DNA from: Ferrithrix thermotolerans DSM 19514
GTDB taxonomy: Bacteria > Actinomycetota > Acidimicrobiia > Acidimicrobiales > Ilumatobacteraceae
Length of the DNA stretch: 13,101 nt
Direction: 5' to 3'
Assembly: GCA_945860575.1 (NCBI GenBank)
Contig: CAMAQQ010000014.1
Span: forward strand, 1-13,101
A program made the position numbers and the translations under genes. The notes beneath the pieces were generated by a model. That model had not been told where the DNA came from, did not search any database, and worked only from the letters and a program-made list of their open reading frames with translations. Positions 6,395 through 13,101 of this stretch are shown one piece after another. How positions within the stretch are numbered: the first letter of the stretch is position 1; every line of letters begins with the position of its first letter.

Positions 6395-7548
6395 AGTAAT
6401 ACTCCTGCTGTAGTGGTTGAAAGGACTGTTTGTTTTCGAACAACATGAGGAAGTCGAACTGTAAAAGTTGAACCGATTCCTTCTTCTGATTCGACTTCAA
6501 TGGTTCCACCGTGTTCTAAAACGATGTGGCGAACAATCGAAAGACCTAAGCCAGTTCCTCCGGTGGCTCGACTTCTGGCCTTGTCAACCCGATAGAAGCG
6601 TTCAAAAATTCGATCTTGGTGTTGCTTTGATATGCCGATTCCGTGATCTGTGATCGCGACAACAACTTCTTGGCCGACAATCGAACTTTCTATTGAAACA
6701 ATGCCACCAGGCTCGCTGTATTTAATCGCATTGTCAACGAGGTTTGACATACTAGAAACTAGTTGTGATCTGTCCCCAAGTACGTCTAATTTAGGGGCTC
6801 CCGTCAATGACAACCCCAGGCCTTGGCGCTTGGCAGCATGCTGGTTGATACCAACAACTTCCATCAGAACTGGAGCAAGGTCAACTTCAGTCCAATCTTC
6901 TGTTCCGCTAAATTCAATTCGCGACAAATCAAGTAAGTCATCAACAATTCGCGCCATGCGATGTGACTCGGAAACGATTCTTTCTGCAAGCCGCCAAACA
7001 ACCTCTGTTTCGGTTTCACCGCTCAGAGAATCTGCCAATGCGGCGACGGCACCAATTGGTGTTTTCAACTCGTGACTCAAATTGGCCACAAAGTCGGTCT
7101 GAACAGTCTCGATTCGTGACTGTGCCGTAATGTTTTCAACCGTCACGACGATTCTTTGTTGGTCTAACTTGTAACCCCAAATCTGAAGAAATCGTGTTGT
7201 TCCAGCGATGGCTTCAAGGATCCGGTCACCAGGCCCCGTCTGCTCAACTTGGGCAATCATCTCATCAACAGCTTGCTCAATCAAAATATCTACATATCTG
7301 ACACCAGTCATTGACGCGGCAGCGTTATTCCTGAGTTTGCGATCTGATTTTCTGTCTACAACGATTACACCAATAGTCAGCAAGTCGAGAACTTCCATTA
7401 ATTGTGTAAGCGAGTCGGGCACTTCAGATTCTTTTATTGAACTTGTCTGATTCATCGCGAGTTGAATTTCTTTGGACGAACGTTTTGAAATTAGAAAAGC
7501 GATCACTGCCGTAAAAATCACGCCTGCCAGGAAGGAAACAACGCCCAT
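6391..7548 (-). CDS. senX3: Sensor histidine kinase, SenX3/PhoR-like
   Basis: Membrane histidine kinase that phosphorylates the adjacent regulator. One N-terminal hydrophobic segment (about 2-20) is followed by SKR. A linker and PAS-like domain follow (about 47-140, with LLTIGVIVVDR at 56-66). HisKA has H159 in FVANLSHELKTPIGA (153-167). The ATPase domain has the N box NLVDNAIKYS (269-278), G1 DHGIG (301-305), F box FERFYR (315-320) and G2 GTGLGLSI (331-338). There is no extracytoplasmic loop, so the signal must come from inside or from the membrane, as expected for kinases that hear phosphate through Pst and PhoU. Length 385 is slightly below mycobacterial SenX3. It lies 16 nt after phoU and overlaps regX3 by 4 nt. 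No clear ribosome site, so coupling to phoU translation is likely. Confidence 0.88.
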   Translation of the reverse strand: MGVVSFLAGVIFTAVIAFLISKRSSKEIQLAMNQTSSIKESEVPDSLTQLMEVLDLLTIGVIVVDRKSDRKLRNNAAASMTGVRYVDILIEQAVDEMIAQVEQTGPGDRILEAIAGTTRFLQIWGYKLDQQRIVVTVENITAQSRIETVQTDFVANLSHELKTPIGAVAALADSLSGETETEVVWRLAERIVSESHRMARIVDDLLDLSRIEFSGTEDWTEVDLAPVLMEVVGINQHAAKRQGLGLSLTGAPKLDVLGDRSQLVSSMSNLVDNAIKYSEPGGIVSIESSIVGQEVVVAITDHGIGISKQHQDRIFERFYRVDKARSRATGGTGLGLSIVRHIVLEHGGTIEVESEEGIGSTFTVRLPHVVRKQTVLSTTTAGVLL

Positions 7549-7564
7549 ATTTAATTAGTTCACG

Positions 7565-8296
7565 CTAGTTTCGCTCGGGTTTAATCTGTACTTCTCCTGT
7601 ATGGTCACCGACACGAGCTTTGTACCGATTAATCCCATCTCGTTCTCGAACCCAACCAGACACGATAAATCGTGTTTTCTCGCTTACATTGACCGCGTGA
7701 TCACCGATTCGTTCATAAAAGCGGGCGACAACGGCCAACTGTACTGCGACTTGGAGATCAATTTTTGAGTGCGAATGCGATTCGAAAATTTGTTGAATGA
7801 ACTGGCGGTGCAAACTATCTAAGTAAGAGTCCATATCGTCGATCGCTGCGGCTTTTGCACCATCATTTTCTTCAAACGCCTCCATTGTTGATTCAAATAG
7901 TTTCTGCGCCTGTTCACTCATCTTAGAAATCACACCCCGCAACATCGGATCAATGCCGTGGCCATAAATTCGTCTTGCTGCTTTACAAATATTGACGACA
8001 AGGTCTGCTGAGCGTTCAAGTTCTCCGGCGATCTTGATGATCGCAATAATTTGTCGAAGATCGGCGGCAACCGGCGCCTGAAGTGCCAAAATTTCAAAAC
8101 ACAAGGCTTCGAGTTCTGCAGATCGAGCATCAAATTCGTCATCTGCTTGCACTAGATAATCAGCACCCTCAAGATCACCGCTAAGAAGAATTGCGGTGGC
8201 TCGCGGTATCGCTTCAGTTAATGATGCGCCAAGTCGAATGACCTCGGATCTCACCGAGTCAAGATCATTATGAAAGTTTTTACGAATTTCGTCCAT
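7565..8296 (-). CDS. phoU: Phosphate signalling protein PhoU
   Basis: Cytosolic all-helical protein that links the phosphate transporter to the sensor kinase and keeps the Pho response off when phosphate is plentiful. Two three-helix PhoU repeats are visible (about 5-110 and 118-215). The paired metal-site helices appear as GELERSADLVVN (91-102) and YERIGDHAVNVSE (194-206), with acidic clusters DDEFD (52-56) and DDMDSYLD (153-160). A polar tail of about 28 residues extends beyond the fold, making it 243 residues against the usual 220-235. AAAGGA stands 8 nt before the ATG. It precedes senX3 and regX3 by short spacing, so the three are very likely one operon. The 121-nt gap from ppk holds a possible own promoter. 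Confidence 0.93.
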   Translation of the reverse strand: MDEIRKNFHNDLDSVRSEVIRLGASLTEAIPRATAILLSGDLEGADYLVQADDEFDARSAELEALCFEILALQAPVAADLRQIIAIIKIAGELERSADLVVNICKAARRIYGHGIDPMLRGVISKMSEQAQKLFESTMEAFEENDGAKAAAIDDMDSYLDSLHRQFIQQIFESHSHSKIDLQVAVQLAVVARFYERIGDHAVNVSEKTRFIVSGWVRERDGINRYKARVGDHTGEVQIKPERN

Positions 8297-8338
8297 TTGG
8301 AGATTCCTTTCACCTCCGCACTTGCTACTTGTTTTTAA

Positions 8339-8344
8339 ATCTTA
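8339..8344 (-). promoter_or_regulatory. Possible -10 for phoU-senX3-regX3
   Basis: TAAGAT on the minus strand lies 42 nt before the phoU ATG, leaving a leader of about 35 nt that contains GGAGG and AAAGGA, the latter suitably placed as ribosome site. No good -35 is seen 17 nt upstream, as is common for activated promoters. The hexamer is short and may be chance. Confidence 0.3.
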
Positions 8345-8389
8345 CGAATAACGGTAGTCCTTATTTAGTTAACCGCAGTCGTCTGGAAT

Positions 8390-8406
8390 ATGACATCAAA
8401 GTGAAC
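8390..8406 (-). promoter_or_regulatory. Possible PHO-box-like direct repeat
   Basis: On the minus strand GTTCAC (8406-8401) is followed, at an 11-nt period, by TGTCAT (8395-8390); both units share TCA at the same offsets. Actinobacterial PhoP/RegX3-type sites are direct repeats of about 11 bases built on GTTCA. It lies upstream of the proposed phoU -10, in the gap after ppk, a sensible place for autoregulation. The second unit is a poor match and there is no third. Confidence 0.28.
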
Positions 8407-8417
8407 AGACTTCTGGG

Positions 8418-10553
8418 TCAACGCAACTGCGTTGCTACTACCCACTCGTGCAGACTCTGTTGGGCGTCCCCAGTTTGACCATCACCTGAAACTTTGGTCC
8501 ATTTATCGTCACTTCCAAGAGCGAAATGACCAACTTGGTCTGCTGATAAAAACCCAAGTACTTTATCCAGCCATGCCCGATGCTTCGGGTGAGTTAGGGG
8601 CACGAGCACTTCGACTCGACCGTCCAGGTTGCGACCCATCATGTCGGCCGATCCAATCAGGTGAAGTGGCGATTCATCGTCATAACCGTGAGCAAACCTA
8701 TATATACGAGAATGCTCAAGATAGCGACCAAGGATTGAACGAACCGTGATGTTTTCTGACATTCCCGGCACGCCAGCACGCAGACAACAGATTCCGCGCA
8801 CGATCAACTCAATTTTTGTGCCGTTTTTACTCGCCGCATAAAGTGCGTCAATAATTGCAGGATCAGAAATGGAATTCATTTTCAACGTGATGTGACCAGC
8901 ATCTTTAAAGGTAGCTTCACGCTTTATCAGCTCTAGAAGTTTTGGTCGCAATTGGTGCGGCGCAACAAGCAGTCGCTTATAGTCCGGCTCTCGGGCGTAG
9001 CCGGTTAAATAATTAAATAGCTCCGTCGCATCCGCACCAATTGCATCTTCGCATGTAAAAAAGCCGATGTCTTCGTACATTCGCGCCGTCGTCGAGTTGT
9101 AGTTTCCTGTACCGATATGCACGTACCTACGCATCTGGTCACCATCTTCACGAACTACCAAAATACATTTTGAATGAGTCTTCAGGCCGACGATGCCATA
9201 TGTAACATGCACGCCCGCATATTCAAGTTCTTTTGCCCAGGCGATGTTTCTGGCTTCGTCAAAGCGTGCTTTAAGTTCAAGAACCACCGCGACTTGCTTG
9301 CCTGACTCGGCGGCGCGAACCAGATATTTGGCGATTAATGAGTCACCAGAAGTACGATATAAAGTCATTTTGATCGAGTGCACCTTTGGGTCATTGGAAG
9401 CTTGCTCAACAAACTCCTCAACTGAGGATGTAAACGACTCGTGTGGATGATGAACGAGGAGTTGTCGTTCGCGAATCACCTGGAAAATACTTTGACCATT
9501 AAACTCGGCAGCCGCAAGGCGCCCTGCGGTTAGCGGCGGCCATGGCTGAAATCGCAAACCCGAAATGTCAAGCGAAGCCAACTGCGAGAGACAAACCATC
9601 TCAATAATGCTGCGATGATACGTCACGTCATCTGGGTCAAGTTCGAGTTCTTCGCACATCAAGTCAATTACCGACTGAGCGGTGCCATGCGGTACTTCTA
9701 GTCGAACGGCACGACCAAACCGACGACGACGCAACTCAACTTCAACCGCAGCAAGGAGATCTTCGGCATCTTCGTCATCAAGCGAAAGATCTGCGTTGCG
9801 TGAAACACGAAAAACAAAACATTGCTCGATCGTCATTCCCTGAAACAACCGACCGAGATTTGCTGCGATCAATTCTTCAAGCAACACAAAGTTGTGCGAC
9901 TTTCCGACGCGAATAAACCGACTCATATTTTTTGGAATCTTCAATCGCGCGAATCTTTGCTCGCCCGAATTCGGATCACTAGCCACGACCGCCAGATTTA
10001 GTGCAAGATTCGAGATATATGGAAATGGATGTGCAGGATCAACCGCCAACGGGGTAAGCACCGGAAAAATTCGCTGATCAAAATCTTTAGAAAGTTCTGT
10101 CTTCTCGTCGGCAGAGAGTTGCGACCAGCTCTGCACTCGAACATCGAATAATTCAAGTTGAGGTAGCAATTCTTTTGTCCAGATGTCTTCTTGTCGCTGA
10201 ACAAAACTCTGCGTCCGCTCAGTAATCTCTCTGAGTTGTTCGAGTGGCGTACGCCCATCGGGAGTTTTTGTCGAAATTTCTCCGGCAACTTGATCTTTTA
10301 GTGCGGCAACCCGAATTTGGTAAAACTCATCAAGATTTGACGAACAAATCGCAACGAATCGACACCGCTCTAATAATGGAATATTCTCATCACTGGCAAG
10401 CGCAAGAACCCGTTCGTTGAAATCAAGCCAACTTAATTCACGATTTATATAGCGATTTATAAACTGATTTATATTTTTGTTTTCAATACTTCCAGCGTAT
10501 AAATCTTGAGCAGATCGATAAACCTCTGATATTCGATTTAGCCAAGATGTCAT
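8418..10553 (-). CDS. ppk: Polyphosphate kinase 1
   Basis: Reversibly transfers the gamma phosphate of ATP to polyphosphate. The 711 residues follow PPK1: N-terminal domain with INRELSWLDFNERVL (36-50) and SSNLDEFYQIR (71-81), head domain (about 145-330), then two phospholipase-D-like catalytic domains. H460 in GLKTHSK corresponds to E. coli His435, the phosphoenzyme residue, and H479 in HIGTGNYN to His454. KMTLYRTSGDS (395-405) and the C-terminal block LIGSADMMGRNLDGRVE (632-648) are also present. About 30 residues precede the usual N-terminus, but no other start fits better. The upstream sequence is A-rich without a recognisable ribosome site. It lies 82 nt after the unknown protein and 121 nt before phoU, all on one strand, so it may be induced with them. 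Confidence 0.96.
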   Translation of the reverse strand: MTSWLNRISEVYRSAQDLYAGSIENKNINQFINRYINRELSWLDFNERVLALASDENIPLLERCRFVAICSSNLDEFYQIRVAALKDQVAGEISTKTPDGRTPLEQLREITERTQSFVQRQEDIWTKELLPQLELFDVRVQSWSQLSADEKTELSKDFDQRIFPVLTPLAVDPAHPFPYISNLALNLAVVASDPNSGEQRFARLKIPKNMSRFIRVGKSHNFVLLEELIAANLGRLFQGMTIEQCFVFRVSRNADLSLDDEDAEDLLAAVEVELRRRRFGRAVRLEVPHGTAQSVIDLMCEELELDPDDVTYHRSIIEMVCLSQLASLDISGLRFQPWPPLTAGRLAAAEFNGQSIFQVIRERQLLVHHPHESFTSSVEEFVEQASNDPKVHSIKMTLYRTSGDSLIAKYLVRAAESGKQVAVVLELKARFDEARNIAWAKELEYAGVHVTYGIVGLKTHSKCILVVREDGDQMRRYVHIGTGNYNSTTARMYEDIGFFTCEDAIGADATELFNYLTGYAREPDYKRLLVAPHQLRPKLLELIKREATFKDAGHITLKMNSISDPAIIDALYAASKNGTKIELIVRGICCLRAGVPGMSENITVRSILGRYLEHSRIYRFAHGYDDESPLHLIGSADMMGRNLDGRVEVLVPLTHPKHRAWLDKVLGFLSADQVGHFALGSDDKWTKVSGDGQTGDAQQSLHEWVVATQLR

Positions 10554-10635
10554 TTTGATTTCATTTCAGCGATATATTGATCTGCCTCGACTAGTGGGTG
10601 ATTTTTGCTGGTTAGCCGCGAATTTCGGGATACAA

Positions 10636-10971
10636 CTATTCGCTTGGCGTTACGACTGCATCTGAAGCCGCACTAACGACTGGAGTCGAAGTTGCCTCTG
10701 ACGAAACTGGATACCCCAACTCCCACTCGATACTGATTCGTTCACGCTCAGCATCCTTGCTGACTCGCTCTTGATTTCGACGAAATTGAGGATCATTTCG
10801 CGGCAACAGAATCAATCTGGCAAGAACTCGGGCCCGGAAATCTTCAAGGAGGTTCTGGTCTCCATAATCGCCATAAACCTCCCAGTGAGGCGAGACTGCG
10901 CCCAAGTAGACAATTCGGGCATGACCGCGCGGCGGCTCGTTGAGAGTTGTTGGTTCAGCAAAGTTTGTCAT
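10636..10971 (-). CDS. Uncharacterised protein between ppk and ppx
   Basis: No known function recognised. The 111 residues start at an ATG with GAGG 7 nt before it; a TTG at 11007 in the same frame would add 12 residues but lacks a ribosome site. No signal peptide, membrane segment, Cys pair or catalytic motif is evident. A compact core (about 15-86) has ARIVYLG followed by an aromatic acidic patch (WEVYGDYGD, about 30-38), a helix with FRARVLARLILLP (45-57) and a strongly charged helix rich in Arg and Glu (63-82). The last 25 residues are Ser, Thr, Ala and Val and look disordered. It is the first gene of the run leading to ppk and is divergent from ppx. A part in polyphosphate metabolism is suggested only by position. 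Confidence 0.75.
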   Translation of the reverse strand: MTNFAEPTTLNEPPRGHARIVYLGAVSPHWEVYGDYGDQNLLEDFRARVLARLILLPRNDPQFRRNQERVSKDAERERISIEWELGYPVSSEATSTPVVSAASDAVVTPSE

Positions 10972-10983
10972 ATCGTGCCTCGA

Positions 10984-10995
10984 TTCAAATTTGAA
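10984..10995. promoter_or_regulatory. Perfect 12-bp palindrome in the divergent ppx promoter region
   Basis: TTCAAATTTGAA is its own reverse complement. It lies 13 nt upstream of the unknown gene's ATG and 25 nt upstream of the proposed ppx -10, where an operator could control both directions. If translation began at the upstream TTG it would instead be coding. An AT-rich 12-mer palindrome can occur by chance. Confidence 0.3.
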
Positions 10996-11019
10996 GCCTA
11001 CCGTCAAACAATCTCATTC

Positions 11020-11025
11020 TAAGAT
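11020..11025 (+). promoter_or_regulatory. -10 hexamer of ppx
   Basis: TAAGAT ends 8 nt before the GTG at 11034, the spacing expected for a leaderless transcript. AGGAA also lies between them, 4 nt before the GTG, so a very short leader is the alternative. No clear -35. Confidence 0.42.
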
Positions 11026-11033
11026 AGGAAACC

Positions 11034-12584
11034 GTGTGGTCTAAATCTGACGGAATGTTTGCTGCACTTGATATCGGCACAAACAGTTTTCATTTGGTAG
11101 TAGCCAAACCCGTTGAAACTGGTTTCGAGGTAATCACAAGCGAAAAAGAAGTCGTTCGCTTAGGTCACGGCTCAGGGGATATGAAACTACTTGAGCAGGA
11201 TGCAATGGATAGGGGTATCGCCGCACTGGCACGCATGCGAGCGATCGCCAATGTTCACAACGCCAAATTGCGTGCCGTCGCGACTAGTGCCGTGCGCGAA
11301 GCCCACAATCGAAATGAATTTATCAAGCGTGCACGCAAAGAGGCGGACGTAGAAGTGGAGATTGTTTCAGGAATTGAAGAAGCTCGATTGATTCATCTAG
11401 GAGTAAGGCACGCAATTGCAATCGGCGAACGTCAAATGCTGTTGTGCGATATCGGCGGAGGTTCAACCGAAATTGTTGTGGGCCTTGGTGAAAAAATATT
11501 GCTTTCGCGAAGTTTCAAACTTGGTGCGGTTCGCTTAACAGACCGATTTTTTGCAACAGAAGTGTTGCACCCGAGTGCACTCGGAAGTTGTCGAAAATTT
11601 GTGCGCTCGATGCTGTCAACCATAGAGCCACAAGTAGTTCAACATGGCTTTGAAGTGGCGGTTGGTTCTTCTGGCACGATTGAAGCCATCGCCAAAATTA
11701 TTGCCAAACAGAATGATCAATCAGAGCCAAAATCTTTCAACCGTTATGAGTTCGCAGCCAAAGATGTCAGCAAAGTTGTTGAACTTCTGGCTGATCAACC
11801 AACTGCAAAGCAAAGAGAAAAAGTCTTTGATCTTGAGTCTTCTCGTGCTGACATTATTTTGGCTGGGGCAATAATTTTGGAAGGCATCGCATTGTCTTTT
11901 GGGGTCACGAACTTCACATACTCAGACTATGCATTGCGTGAAGGAGTGCTCTACGACACCCTTCAGCGACAAGACTTACTTGATCATCCAGACGGCGCTG
12001 ACCCGGCACTTACGAGTGTTCGGCAACTAGCAGACCGTTGTGATGACAAACCAGCTCATGGCAGAAACGTGGCCAAAATCGCCTTGTCACTTTTTGAAAA
12101 CCTGCAAAAAAAATTAGAACTTGATGAATCATGCCGAAGATATCTTGAGGCAGCGGCACTTCTGACAAATGTCGGCGTAGTTGTCTCACATTCGAAACAT
12201 CATCTGCACTCATATTATGTAATTCGCAACTCAGAACTCGTCGGGCTTACAGATCGTGAAATTGAGTTGATCGCACAAATTGCTCGCTACCACCGAAAGA
12301 GTGTGCCAAAAGATTCGCACCCTGAGTTTGCCCAGCTGTCTGAAACTGACCAGCACATCGTGCGGTCGCTTGCAGGTTTGCTAAGAGTGGCGATTGGGCT
12401 TGATCGCACTCAAGACGGACGAGTGAAAAAAGTGTCCACTCGATCAGAAGACGAGCAACTGCTAATTTTTGTTAAAGCATCGACAAAATTTGATTTAGAA
12501 CTCAATCTCTACGCCGCAAACGAACGACGTGGCCTGCTTAGCGATGTGCTCGGGACGAAAGTAAAAATCGTCGCGATTGAGTGA
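11034..12584 (+). CDS. ppx: Exopolyphosphatase / pppGpp phosphohydrolase family (Ppx/GppA)
   Basis: Removes terminal phosphates from polyphosphate, and in some members converts pppGpp to ppGpp. The ASKHA-fold part (8-315) has the phosphate loop ALDIGTNSFHLV (11-22), SGIEEARLIHLG (112-123) with a catalytic-type Glu, DIGGGSTEIVVG (139-150) and VGSSGTIEAIA (210-220). The C-terminal part (about 325-516) matches the HD-like domain of E. coli Ppx (513 aa); many actinobacterial Ppx proteins are only 300-345 residues and lack it. The HD position reads LLTNVG (376-381), so the His-Asp dyad is T378-N379, while H342 in AHGRN remains. Start is GTG; a downstream ATG at 11055 would also keep the phosphate loop. 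It is divergent from the unknown gene and ppk, and ends 5 nt before the stop of the convergent tatA-like gene. Confidence 0.92.
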   Translation: MWSKSDGMFAALDIGTNSFHLVVAKPVETGFEVITSEKEVVRLGHGSGDMKLLEQDAMDRGIAALARMRAIANVHNAKLRAVATSAVREAHNRNEFIKRARKEADVEVEIVSGIEEARLIHLGVRHAIAIGERQMLLCDIGGGSTEIVVGLGEKILLSRSFKLGAVRLTDRFFATEVLHPSALGSCRKFVRSMLSTIEPQVVQHGFEVAVGSSGTIEAIAKIIAKQNDQSEPKSFNRYEFAAKDVSKVVELLADQPTAKQREKVFDLESSRADIILAGAIILEGIALSFGVTNFTYSDYALREGVLYDTLQRQDLLDHPDGADPALTSVRQLADRCDDKPAHGRNVAKIALSLFENLQKKLELDESCRRYLEAAALLTNVGVVVSHSKHHLHSYYVIRNSELVGLTDREIELIAQIARYHRKSVPKDSHPEFAQLSETDQHIVRSLAGLLRVAIGLDRTQDGRVKKVSTRSEDEQLLIFVKASTKFDLELNLYAANERRGLLSDVLGTKVKIVAIE

Positions 12585-12589
12585 GCGAA

Positions 12590-12781
12590 TTAGTTGCTGT
12601 CGGTTTTTGGAGTTTCGTCTTTTTTCGACTCGGCGATACCCTCAGCAAGACCTTTTTTAAGTTCGCTTTGGGCTTTGCCAAGGTTGCGAGCAAGTTTAGG
12701 AAGACGGCTTCCACCGCCAAAGAGAACTACGAGAATAACTAAACCGATGCCAATTTCAACTGGACTTAGCATACTTACCAC
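12590..12781 (-). CDS. tatA: TatA/TatE-like twin-arginine translocase component
   Basis: Small membrane protein that forms the pore-like assembly for export of folded proteins with a TatBC receptor. The 63 residues show a short N-terminal hydrophobic helix (about 8-22), the FG hinge (21-22), then an amphipathic helix with LPKLARNLGKAQSELKKG (27-44) and a charged tail ending in Lys, Asp and Ser residues. Length and pattern fit TatA rather than the longer TatB. The start shown is GTG, 6 nt after a -10-like hexamer; an ATG three codons on (12772), with AGGGG 10 nt before it, would give 60 residues and the more usual short N-terminus. No tatB or tatC is in the window. It is convergent with ppx and divergent from the formiminotransferase gene. 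Confidence 0.88.
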   Translation of the reverse strand: MVSMLSPVEIGIGLVILVVLFGGGSRLPKLARNLGKAQSELKKGLAEGIAESKKDETPKTDSN

Positions 12782-12787
12782 ACCCCT

Positions 12788-12793
12788 ATCCTA
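12788..12793 (-). promoter_or_regulatory. -10 hexamer of the tatA-like gene
   Basis: TAGGAT on the minus strand ends 6 nt before the GTG at 12781, and TTGTGT lies 17 nt further upstream as a weak -35. If the GTG is the start, the transcript is leaderless; if the ATG at 12772 is used, the leader is only about 10 nt. Confidence 0.42.
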
Positions 12794-12832
12794 GTGGCTC
12801 TGCAATGAAAACACAATTGACAGAAAGTGCGC

Positions 12833-12838
12833 TAAGAA
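12833..12838 (+). promoter_or_regulatory. Weak -10 candidate for the formiminotransferase gene
   Basis: TAAGAA ends 6 nt before the ATG at 12845; its last base departs from TANNNT. No ribosome site precedes the ATG. A TTGACA at 12817-12822 stands only 10 nt upstream, too close to pair with it. Confidence 0.25.
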
Positions 12839-12844
12839 TTACAG

Positions 12845-13101
12845 ATGCTTGAGTGCGTTGTAAACATCAGCGAGGGGCGTCGTCTAGAGGCGATTGCCAC
12901 AATTCGCAACCAAATCGGCCATGATGTCCTGGATATTCATAGTGATTATCACCACCACCGCAGCGTGTTCACGATCATTGGCTCAAAAACCCCCCATCAA
13001 CTCGCTGAACTTTGCGCCAAGCAATTTGACTTATCCGAACATGTAGGTGTTCATCCAAGAATTGGCATCATCGATGTCGTTCCATTTGTACCACTTGAAA
13101 A
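12845..13101 (+). CDS. Glutamate formiminotransferase, N-terminal part (ftcD family)
   Basis: Transfers the formimino group between formiminoglutamate and tetrahydrofolate in histidine breakdown; in some bacteria the homologue serves folate one-carbon recycling. The right edge cuts the gene after 85 codons. The fragment begins with the family start MLECVVNISEGR (1-12), then HHHRSVFTIIG (36-46) where relatives have xxNRSV or HHRSV, and GVHPRIGIIDVVPFVPL (68-84). The last contains the HPRxG segment with the conserved His (H70) of the active-site region. No membrane segment. The ATG fits the family N-terminus exactly, and no ribosome site precedes it. It is divergent from the tatA-like gene across 63 nt. 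Whether a cyclodeaminase domain follows cannot be seen. Confidence 0.88.
   Translation, partial: MLECVVNISEGRRLEAIATIRNQIGHDVLDIHSDYHHHRSVFTIIGSKTPHQLAELCAKQFDLSEHVGVHPRIGIIDVVPFVPLE

Noticed and set aside
10971..11007. Longer version of the unknown protein from the TTG at 11007
   Set aside because: The ATG at 10971 has GAGG at 7 nt; the extra residues look like translated promoter DNA, including the palindrome.
12817..12822. Perfect -35 consensus TTGACA before the formiminotransferase gene
   Set aside because: At 17 nt spacing the partner -10 (TACAGA) overlaps the ATG, which would start transcription inside the gene, and the weak TAAGAA is only 10 nt away. Probably chance.
1..13101. Signs of horizontal transfer, insertion sequences, CRISPR, tRNA or prophage
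   Set aside because: Base composition looks even by eye, no long direct or inverted repeats were seen, and all recognisable genes are ordinary chromosomal housekeeping or regulatory genes.

Overview
The window looks like chromosome from an actinobacterium, most likely the class Acidimicrobiia (freshwater or marine Ilumatobacteraceae-like; inference). Grounds: moderate GC by eye (roughly mid-40s percent), a SenX3/RegX3-type pair, a Zincin_2 (DUF2342) protein of the kind common in Actinobacteria, an MreB, and several genes that appear to be read from leaderless transcripts, with a -10 hexamer 6-8 nt before the start codon. No rRNA, tRNA, insertion sequence, CRISPR array or phage gene was seen. 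Coding density is very high: no stretch over 300 bases lacks a gene, and the longest gap is about 120 bases.

Layout. 1-569 (minus): 5' part of a gene leaving the left edge, perhaps a LIC12162-like surface-carbohydrate transferase. 655-1509 (plus): acyl-CoA thioesterase II. 1523-3263 (minus): tightly overlapping operon moaE - small membrane protein - mreB. 3299-4510 (plus): Zincin_2 family protein whose zinc motif is destroyed, divergent from moaE across only 35 bases. 4500-10971 (minus): long co-directional run; in transcription order a conserved-looking unknown protein, ppk, phoU, senX3, regX3 and an MFS transporter. 11034-12584 (plus): long Ppx/GppA exopolyphosphatase, divergent from that run. 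12590-12781 (minus): TatA-like protein. 12845-13101 (plus): start of a glutamate formiminotransferase, cut by the right edge.

The centre is a phosphate and polyphosphate module. PPK makes polyphosphate and Ppx removes it. PhoU, the sensor kinase SenX3 and the regulator RegX3 report phosphate status. No pstSCAB genes lie in the window. The 111-residue unknown protein sits between ppk and ppx and is the best candidate for an uncharacterised part of the module.

Other points: an MreB with Gln where the catalytic Glu is expected, a single-pass protein translationally coupled to mreB, a Ppx whose C-terminal domain has lost its HD dyad, and two mutually exclusive hairpins at the start of the MFS gene. 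All family calls come from recognising motifs by eye; no database search was possible.
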